Assembly (NCBI GenBank): GCA_035689185.1 | Contig: DASSLY010000106.1 | Coordinates: 1 to 12,007 of the forward strand | Direction of reading: 5' to 3' | Source: DASSLY01 sp035689185 | GTDB lineage: Bacteria; Actinomycetota; Actinomycetes; Actinomycetales; Dermatophilaceae | Length of the DNA stretch: 12,007 bases | Part shown: positions 7,302 through 12,007 of the stretch, piece by piece | How the letters are laid out: every line of letters begins with the position of its first letter | Numbering within the stretch: position 1 is the stretch's first letter | Translations under genes and position numbers: made by a program | The notes under the pieces: model-generated | Told to the model about the DNA's origin: nothing | The model's input: the letters and a program-made list of their open reading frames with translations, nothing else | Databases searched by the model: none

Positions 7302-8297
7302 ATGGTCACCTATCTCGTGCGGCGGGTGCTGCTCGCGATCTCCGTGGTCGCCGCCACCATCGTGGCTGCGTTCACGCTGTTCTTCGTGGCGCCCAGCGAC
7401 CCGGCCGGCGCGATCTGCGGGCAGACGCGCTGCAGCGTGGAGCGTTACAACGACATCAGGGCGAGCCTGCACCTGGACCGGCCGGTCGCCGAGCAGTTCG
7501 CGGAGTACGCGCTGGGTATCGTCAAGGGGCGGGTCTTCGACGACGGCGGGGTCGTCAAGGACTGCCCCGCCCCGTGCCTGGGCTACTCCTACATCACCGG
7601 GCAGCCGGTGACGGAGCTGCTCAAGAACGCGTTCCCCATCACGCTGACCGTGGTCGTCGGTGCCGCGGTCATCTTCTTCACCTTCGGCGTCACGATGGGC
7701 TCGATGGCCGCTCGGCGCCGCGGCACCTCCGCGGACCGGCTGCTGGTCGGCGCCACCCTGGTGATGAGCTCGATCCCCTACTACCTGATCGCGCTGCTCA
7801 TCTTCCTCTACTTCGTGCTCACCTTCCCGGTCCTGCCCAGACCCGGCTACTTCCCGGTGGGGGAGAACGGCGTCGGCAAGTGGTTCATCGGGTTCCTGGT
7901 GCCGTGGCTGGTGCTCGGCATCTACAACTCCACGTCCTACGCGCGCTACGCCCGCGGCTCCATGGTCGAGGCATTGAGCGAGGACTACGTCCGCACCGCC
8001 CGGAGCAAGGGCATCAGCGAGGCCCGGGTGACCTACGTCCACGGCCTGCGCGCCGCGATCACCCCGGTGGTGACCATCTTCGGCCTCGACGTCGGCGGCC
8101 AGCTGGCCGGCGCGATCTTCACCGAACGGATCTTCGACCTGCCCGGGATGGGCCGGCTGGTCCTGGAGAGCTTCGTGCAGTCCGACCTGCCGGTGATCAT
8201 GGGCACGGTCATCGTCGGCGCGGTGGCGCTGGTGATCGCCAACCTCACCGTCGACATCGTCTACAGCTTCCTCGACCCCCGCGTGAAGCTGGCATGA
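7302..8297 (+). CDS. dppB: Peptide ABC transporter permease, DppB/OppB type
   Basis: This is the second membrane subunit of the importer. The 331-residue product has the DppB layout: helix 1 close to the N-terminus (about 7-30), an extracytoplasmic segment, then the permease domain with helices from about 113. The EAA loop spans EALSEDYVRTARSKGISEAR (223-242), and the late motif GAIFTERIFDLPGMGRL (270-286) is typical of DppB/OppB. The ATG at 7302 gives the family N-terminus MVTYLVRRVL; an upstream in-frame ATG at 7251 would add 17 atypical residues over the -10-like element. The outer segment between helices 1 and 2 contains two cysteine pairs, C39/C44 and C88/C92. The stop codon TGA at 8295-8297 is embedded in an 11-bp duplication that also contains the next gene's start. 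Confidence 0.94.
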   Translation: MVTYLVRRVLLAISVVAATIVAAFTLFFVAPSDPAGAICGQTRCSVERYNDIRASLHLDRPVAEQFAEYALGIVKGRVFDDGGVVKDCPAPCLGYSYITGQPVTELLKNAFPITLTVVVGAAVIFFTFGVTMGSMAARRRGTSADRLLVGATLVMSSIPYYLIALLIFLYFVLTFPVLPRPGYFPVGENGVGKWFIGFLVPWLVLGIYNSTSYARYARGSMVEALSEDYVRTARSKGISEARVTYVHGLRAAITPVVTIFGLDVGGQLAGAIFTERIFDLPGMGRLVLESFVQSDLPVIMGTVIVGAVALVIANLTVDIVYSFLDPRVKLA

Positions 8298-8312
8298 GCA
8301 CGGCATGAGCAC
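8291..8312 (+). repeat. 11-bp tandem duplication at the permease B / ATPase D junction
   Basis: GGCATGAGCAC occurs twice in direct succession (8291-8301 and 8302-8312). The first copy contains the permease B stop as ATGA (8294-8297). The second contains the ATPase start ATG (8305). Between them lies a four-codon ORF, Met-Ser-Thr-Ala-stop (8294-8308), whose TGA overlaps the ATPase start, again as ATGA. Confidence 0.95.
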
Positions 8313-9516
8313 TGTCGGACCGGGGATCGACGACTCGATCGGGCGCGCGACCGATCCGGGGAGTCCCGCCGCGGACACGGCCTCGGACACGGCCTCGGAC
8401 ACGGCCGCGGCCACGGTCGCGGGCGGGGCGGCCGCGCGGCTCGCCGGCGGCCAGCCGCAGATGGTCACCCGGGCCCGCCGGGTGCTCAACCCGTCCGGCG
8501 AGGAACCGTACCTGGTGGTGAAGGACCTGCGGGTGGAGTTCCCCACCCCGGACGGCCCGGTCAAGGCGGTGCAGGGCCTCAGCTACGCGTTGCCGCTCGG
8601 CCGCACGCTGGCCATCGTGGGGGAGTCCGGGTCGGGCAAGAGCGTCTCCAGCATGGCTGTCATGGGGCTGCACGACGCACGGCGCACGGCGATCAGCGGC
8701 TCGATCATGCTCGGTGGCCAGGAGATCGTCGGGCTGTCCGCGGCGGAGATGCGCAAGCAGCGCGGCCAGGTCGCCTCGATGATCTTCCAGGACCCGCAGT
8801 CCTCGCTGCACCCCTACTTCAAGATCGGCTGGCAGATCGTCGAGGCCTACCGGGCTCACCACAACGTCTCCCGGCAGGTCGCCCGCAAGCGGGCCCTGGA
8901 GATGCTGGACCTCGTCGGCATCCCCAACCCGCAACGGCGGATCGACCAGTTCCCGTTCGAGTTCTCCGGCGGCATGCGGCAGCGGGCGATGATCGCCATG
9001 GCCCTGGTCAACGACCCCAAGCTGGTCATCGCCGACGAGCCGACGACGGCGCTGGACGTGACCGTCCAGGCGCAGATCCTCGACCTGCTCAACAACCTGC
9101 AGAAGGAGTTCGGCTCGGCCATCGTGCTAATCACCCACGACCTGGGTGTGGTGGCCGAGGTCGCCGACGACGTGCTGGTCATGTATGCCGGGCGGTGCGT
9201 GGAGTACGGGACCGCCCATGAGGTGCTCGCCGAGCCGACCCACCCCTACACCTGGGGGCTGCTGCAGTCGATCCCCACCGTGTCCGGCGAGCAGTCCCGG
9301 CTGCTGCCCATCGCCGGCAATCCGCCCAGCCTGGTCAACCTGCCATCCGGCTGCTCGTTCCATCCCCGCTGCCCCTACCGCGCCCGGGTTCCCGCCGACC
9401 GTTGCCGCACCGAGCTGCCGGAGCTGGTGCGCAAGACCGCGGGCACCGACGCCTCCCGGTGTCACCTGGACAACCCGGTGCACATCTACGAGACCGAAGT
9501 CGAGCCGAGCCTGTAG
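8305..9516 (+). CDS. dppD: Peptide ABC transporter ATP-binding protein, DppD/OppD type
   Basis: This is one of two cytoplasmic ATPases that drive the importer. The 403-residue product has Walker A GESGSGKS (106-113), Q-loop Q162 in IFQDPQSSLHP, signature SGGMRQ (221-226), Walker B LVIADE (240-245), D-loop ALD and switch histidine H278. The C-terminal oligopeptide-ABC extension has C350, C356, C367 and C386; this four-cysteine arrangement in DppD/OppD-type subunits has been reported to hold an iron-sulfur cluster. The N-terminus is unusual: about 65 residues of low-complexity sequence precede the core, including a DTAS repeat from a 12-bp tandem repeat. The ATG at 8305 has no clear Shine-Dalgarno and is probably reached by coupling through overlapping ATGA stop-starts. 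The next gene starts directly after the stop (TAGATG). Confidence 0.95.
   Translation: MSTVGPGIDDSIGRATDPGSPAADTASDTASDTAAATVAGGAAARLAGGQPQMVTRARRVLNPSGEEPYLVVKDLRVEFPTPDGPVKAVQGLSYALPLGRTLAIVGESGSGKSVSSMAVMGLHDARRTAISGSIMLGGQEIVGLSAAEMRKQRGQVASMIFQDPQSSLHPYFKIGWQIVEAYRAHHNVSRQVARKRALEMLDLVGIPNPQRRIDQFPFEFSGGMRQRAMIAMALVNDPKLVIADEPTTALDVTVQAQILDLLNNLQKEFGSAIVLITHDLGVVAEVADDVLVMYAGRCVEYGTAHEVLAEPTHPYTWGLLQSIPTVSGEQSRLLPIAGNPPSLVNLPSGCSFHPRCPYRARVPADRCRTELPELVRKTAGTDASRCHLDNPVHIYETEVEPSL
8372..8406 (+). repeat. 12-bp in-frame tandem repeat in the N-terminus of dppD
   Basis: CGGACACGGCCT is repeated almost three times (8372-8383, 8384-8395, and 8396-8406 for the third, which differs at its final base, 8407). 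Being a multiple of three, it encodes repeated Ser/Ala-Asp-Thr-Ala in the unstructured N-terminus, so copy-number change would not break the frame. Confidence 0.9.
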
Positions 9517-10572
9517 ATGACAGCGACGATGCCCACAGCCCCGGCGGCGGCCGCGCAGGACGCCAGCCTGCTGTCCGTGCGCCACCTCACCATGCACTTC
9601 CCGATCAAGAGCAGCGAGGGGCTGTTCACCCGGCGCCAGGTCGTCCAGGCGGTCGACGACGTGTCGTTCGAGCTCGGCCGCGGCCAGGTGCTCGGACTGG
9701 TCGGGGAGTCCGGCTGCGGCAAGTCCACCCTTGGCCGGGCGATCACCAGGCTCTACAAGCCGACATCGGGCCAAGTGCTGCTGGGAGACCAGGACCTGGC
9801 CAAGCTGGACGAGAAGCAGATGCGGCCGTTCCGGCGTGAGTTGCAGATGGTGTTCCAGGACCCGTACTCCTCGCTCAACCCCCGCCAGACCGTGGGCACC
9901 ATCATCGGCACCCCGTTGAAGGTGCACGGGCTGGCCAAGGGCACGGAGACCGCGCGGGTCCAGGAGCTGCTGGAGCGCGTCGGGCTGAACCCGGAGCACC
10001 ACAATCGGTACCCCAACGAGTTCTCCGGGGGTCAGCGCCAGCGCATCGGGATCGCCCGGGCGCTCGCGGTGGAGCCCAAGGTGATCGTGGCCGACGAGCC
10101 GGTCTCCGCGCTGGACGTCTCCATCCAGGCGCAGGTGATGAACCTGCTGGAGGACCTGCGCGAGGACCTCGGCATCTCCTTCATCTTCATCGCCCACGAC
10201 CTCGGGGTGGTGCGCCACTTCTGCGACCGGGTCGCGGTGATGTACCTGGGCAAGATGGTCGAGATCGGCAGCCGGGACCAGATCTACACCGTTCCGCAGC
10301 ACCCCTACACCCAGGCTCTGCTGTCGGCGGTGCCGGACCTGGGAGTGGTGCGCGGCACGCCGCCGCAGGAGCGGATCCGGCTGGCCGGTGACGTGCCCAG
10401 CCCGATCAACCCGCCGAGCGGCTGCCGCTTCCGCACCCGCTGCTGGAAGGCGCAGGACATCTGCGCCACGCAGGAGCCGCCACTGGAGGAGAAGCCGAGG
10501 AGCGGCTCGGGGCACCGCATCGCCTGCCACTTCCCGGAGATCAAGACCGACCTCGTCGCCGACACCGCCTGA
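9517..10572 (+). CDS. dppF: Peptide ABC transporter ATP-binding protein, DppF/OppF type
   Basis: This is the second ATPase, pairing with the D subunit under the two permeases. The 351-residue product has Walker A GESGCGKST (63-71), Q-loop Q114 in FQDPYSSLNPR, signature SGGQRQ (170-175), Walker B VIVADE (189-194), D-loop ALD and switch histidine H227. A HPYTQALLSAVP segment (262-273) leads into the oligopeptide-ABC extension with C303, C309, C316 and C337, so both ATPases keep a four-cysteine set. The segment HFPIKSSEGLFTRR (27-40) before Walker A is typical of F-type subunits. The start ATG abuts the upstream stop with no gap, showing tight translational coupling. This is the last gene of the importer operon; a leaderless-type promoter follows at 10595. 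Confidence 0.95.
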   Translation: MTATMPTAPAAAAQDASLLSVRHLTMHFPIKSSEGLFTRRQVVQAVDDVSFELGRGQVLGLVGESGCGKSTLGRAITRLYKPTSGQVLLGDQDLAKLDEKQMRPFRRELQMVFQDPYSSLNPRQTVGTIIGTPLKVHGLAKGTETARVQELLERVGLNPEHHNRYPNEFSGGQRQRIGIARALAVEPKVIVADEPVSALDVSIQAQVMNLLEDLREDLGISFIFIAHDLGVVRHFCDRVAVMYLGKMVEIGSRDQIYTVPQHPYTQALLSAVPDLGVVRGTPPQERIRLAGDVPSPINPPSGCRFRTRCWKAQDICATQEPPLEEKPRSGSGHRIACHFPEIKTDLVADTA

Positions 10573-10594
10573 GCAACCAGCGCTGCGTTGCCGG

Positions 10595-10600
10595 TAGGGT
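10595..10600 (+). promoter_or_regulatory. Putative leaderless -10 element of the DUF948/DUF6167/alaS block
   Basis: TAGGGT (TANNNT form) lies 8 nt before the GTG at 10609, close to the spacing expected for a transcript beginning at the start codon. The GTG has no Shine-Dalgarno. A small inverted repeat, GCAAC (10573-10577) and GTTGC (10587-10591), lies just upstream. The site suggests the housekeeping block is transcribed independently of the importer operon. Confidence 0.5.
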
Positions 10601-10608
10601 CGGGCCTC

Positions 10609-11007
10609 GTGGACGTCTCCCTCGGCGACATCGCCGGCCTCATCGCGGCTCTCGCGTTCGCCTACCTGGTGATCCGGACCGGCAGCGTCGTCGGCAAGGC
10701 CGGTCAGGTGCTCGACGAGGCCCGGTTGGGCGTGCGCGGCGTCTCCGAGCAGACGGTGCCGCTGCTGTCCCAGGTCACCGAGACGGTCGCCTCGACCAAC
10801 GACCAGCTGGTCCGGGTGGACACCATCACTTCGAACGTGGCGACCATGTCCACCAACATCAGCGCCCTCACCTCGCTGTTCGCGGCGACGCTGGGGTCGC
10901 CGGTGGTCAAGGTCGCGGCGTTCTCGTATGGCGTGCGGTCGGCCCTGCAGGGCCGGGGCGGCAAGGGCGGCCGTGCCGGCTCGGGCGGCCACAGGCGGCG
11001 AGGCTGA
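10609..11007 (+). CDS. DUF948-like membrane-anchored protein
   Basis: This small protein of 132 residues is of unknown function. It has one N-terminal membrane helix (about 8-24, LGDIAGLIAALAFAYLVIRTG), then a soluble segment rich in Val, Thr, Ser and Gln that looks helical or coiled-coil (about 30-95). The tail is rich in Gly and Arg, ending GGHRRRG. This layout and the position directly before a DUF6167-like gene and alaS match the DUF948 proteins of actinobacteria. The start is taken as GTG 10609 because the TAGGGT element sits 8 nt upstream and the helix follows at once; a TTG at 10588 would lie upstream of that promoter. The stop overlaps the next start by one base (TGATG). The family assignment rests on recognition and context, not on a search. 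Confidence 0.8.
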   Translation: MDVSLGDIAGLIAALAFAYLVIRTGSVVGKAGQVLDEARLGVRGVSEQTVPLLSQVTETVASTNDQLVRVDTITSNVATMSTNISALTSLFAATLGSPVVKVAAFSYGVRSALQGRGGKGGRAGSGGHRRRG

Positions 11008-11321
11008 TGAAGCGGCTGTTCTGGGTGGCGCTGGGCGCCGTCGGGGGGGTGCTGGTCGTGCGACGCGTCGGCAAGGCGGTGCAGTCCTACACCCCGGGGG
11101 GCGTCGCGGCGAACCTGGGTTCCGGCCTGTCCGACCTGGCCGAGGCGTTGCGGCAGATGGCCGAGGTGGTGCGCGAGGGCATGTCCCAGCGGGAGGCCGA
11201 GCTGCGCGACGCGCTGGGCCTGGACACCGGCCTGGACTCCGGTACGGACGGGCAGCCGTCGATGAGCGCCGAGCAGGCGCGCAGCCTGCTGGACGACCCG
11301 ACCGGTCCGCGAGCCCGCTAG
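11007..11321 (+). CDS. DUF6167-like small membrane-associated protein
   Basis: This 104-residue protein of unknown function starts with MKRLFWVALGAVGGVLVVRR, a single membrane helix or anchor of about 17 residues with positive charges on both sides. It is followed by a region with heptad-like spacing (about 35-70, LSDLAEALRQMAEVVREGM) and an acidic tail that may be disordered. Overlap of its ATG with the preceding TGA implies translational coupling. In actinobacteria a short protein of this kind commonly sits between the DUF948 gene and alaS. Together the two small proteins look like a membrane-anchored pair, but no activity can be read from the sequence. Confidence 0.78.
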   Translation: MKRLFWVALGAVGGVLVVRRVGKAVQSYTPGGVAANLGSGLSDLAEALRQMAEVVREGMSQREAELRDALGLDTGLDSGTDGQPSMSAEQARSLLDDPTGPRAR

Positions 11322-11358
11322 GGCCGGCCCCGCCCGAGCCCTTAGACCATTCGCGTAC

Positions 11359-11364
11359 GAAGGA
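11359..11364 (+). promoter_or_regulatory. Shine-Dalgarno of alaS
   Basis: GAAGGA lies 9 nt before the ATG at 11374 and supports that start. The 52-bp gap after the DUF6167-like gene shows no obvious TANNNT promoter or T-box-like element, so alaS is probably co-transcribed. Confidence 0.75.
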
Positions 11365-11373
11365 CCACCACCC

Positions 11374-12007
11374 ATGGAAACCGCGGAGATCCGGCGCCGC
11401 TGGCTGCGCTTCTTCGAGGGCAAGGGCCACGCCGTCGTGCCGAGCGCGCCGCTGCTCTACGACGACCCGAACCTGCTGTTCGTCAACGCCGGGATGGTGC
11501 CGTTCAAGCCGTACTTCCTGGGCCAGGAGGCCCCGCCGTGGCGCCGGGCGACCAGCGTGCAGAAGTGCGTCCGCACACCGGACATCGAGGAGGTGGGCAA
11601 GACCAGCCGGCACGGCACGTTCTTCCAGATGAACGGCAACTTCTCCTTCGGCGACTACTTCAAGGCCGGCGCCATCGAGATGGCCTGGGAGCTGCTGACC
11701 ACCCCGCAAGGGCAGGGCGGCTACGGGATCGAGCCCGACAAGCTGTGGGCCACCGTCTACGAGGACGACGACGAGGCCGCCGACCTGTGGGTCCAGCTCA
11801 CCGGCATCCCCAAGGAGCGCGTCGTGCGCCGCGGGCTGGCCGACAACTACTGGCACATGGGTGTGGCCGGTCCGGGTGGCCCGTGCTCGGAGATCTTCGT
11901 CGACCGCGGGCCCGAGTACGGCCTCGACGGCGGCCCGGCGGTCGACGAGGACCGCTTCATGGAGGTCTGGAACCTCGTCTTCATGCAGTCCTCGCTCGGC
12001 GACGTGC
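11374..12007 (+). CDS. alaS: Alanyl-tRNA synthetase, 5' part
   Basis: AlaRS charges tRNA-Ala with alanine in the cytoplasm. Only the first 211 residues are in the window, all within the class II catalytic domain. Visible hallmarks are the N-terminal helix IRRRWLRFFEGKGHAVVPSA (6-25), FVNAGMVPFKPYFLG (36-50) and the motif-2 region CVRTPDIEEVGKTSRHGTFF (65-84), which continues into QMNGNFSFGDYFK (85-97). The adenylate-pocket segment is VAGPGGPCSEI (164-174). Family enzymes are near 880-900 residues, so the editing and C-Ala domains lie beyond the right edge. The ATG is supported by GAAGGA at 9-nt spacing. The sequence is intact as far as it goes, with no frameshift. Confidence 0.98.
   Translation, partial: METAEIRRRWLRFFEGKGHAVVPSAPLLYDDPNLLFVNAGMVPFKPYFLGQEAPPWRRATSVQKCVRTPDIEEVGKTSRHGTFFQMNGNFSFGDYFKAGAIEMAWELLTTPQGQGGYGIEPDKLWATVYEDDDEAADLWVQLTGIPKERVVRRGLADNYWHMGVAGPGGPCSEIFVDRGPEYGLDGGPAVDEDRFMEVWNLVFMQSSLGDV

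Noticed and set aside
4085..10572. Mobile element carrying the importer
   Set aside because: No transposase, integrase, tRNA target, flanking direct repeats or composition break could be seen; only the location suggests insertion.
11322..11373. T-box or other leader control before alaS
   Set aside because: The gap is only 52 bp, far too short for a T-box, and shows just a Shine-Dalgarno.
9127..11856. 909-codon open frame on the minus strand across dppD, dppF, the small genes and alaS
   Set aside because: It is antisense to five well-supported genes, of low-complexity His/Gln/Gly/Arg-rich composition, and is a typical by-product of high G/C at third positions.

Overview
The window is very GC-rich, with a strong G/C bias at third codon positions, GTG starts and likely leaderless promoters (TANNNT a few bases before the start codon). 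The gene families are actinobacterial: RarA, a DUF948-like protein, a DUF6167-like protein and AlaS. A member of the Micrococcales is plausible, but the sequence alone does not settle the family or genus.

Layout. Positions 1 to about 341 hold a tandem array of 52-bp units that begins at the window edge, so the array probably continues to the left. On the minus strand (369-2600) lies an MMPL/RND-type membrane transporter whose 3' end faces the array. Divergent from it, and almost touching at the start codons, is rarA (2620-4080), an AAA+ ATPase acting at stalled replication forks. A 237-bp spacer with hairpins and one weak small ORF leads into a five-gene peptide/nickel-class ABC importer in the order permease C, binding lipoprotein, permease B, ATPase D, ATPase F (4318-10572). 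A leaderless-type promoter then starts a housekeeping block: a DUF948-like membrane protein, a DUF6167-like protein and the 5' part of alaS, which runs off the right edge.

How the genes work together. The importer is complete: a lipid-anchored substrate-binding protein, two permeases with EAA loops, and two ATPases with all nucleotide-binding motifs and the C-terminal four-cysteine oligopeptide-ABC extension. It probably takes up peptides for nutrition or sensing; the exact substrate cannot be read from the sequence. It sits between rarA and the DUF948/DUF6167/alaS block, genes that are usually close neighbours in actinobacteria, so it looks like an insertion into a conserved housekeeping neighbourhood. 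No transposase, integrase or attachment site is visible.

I see no clearly new multi-gene system. The most interesting local structures are the 52-bp/104-bp tandem array, an 11-bp tandem duplication that doubled the start region of the D ATPase gene and created a four-codon minicistron, the small ORF bridging rarA and the first permease by an ATGA overlap, and a perfect 18-bp hairpin between the binding-protein and permease B genes.
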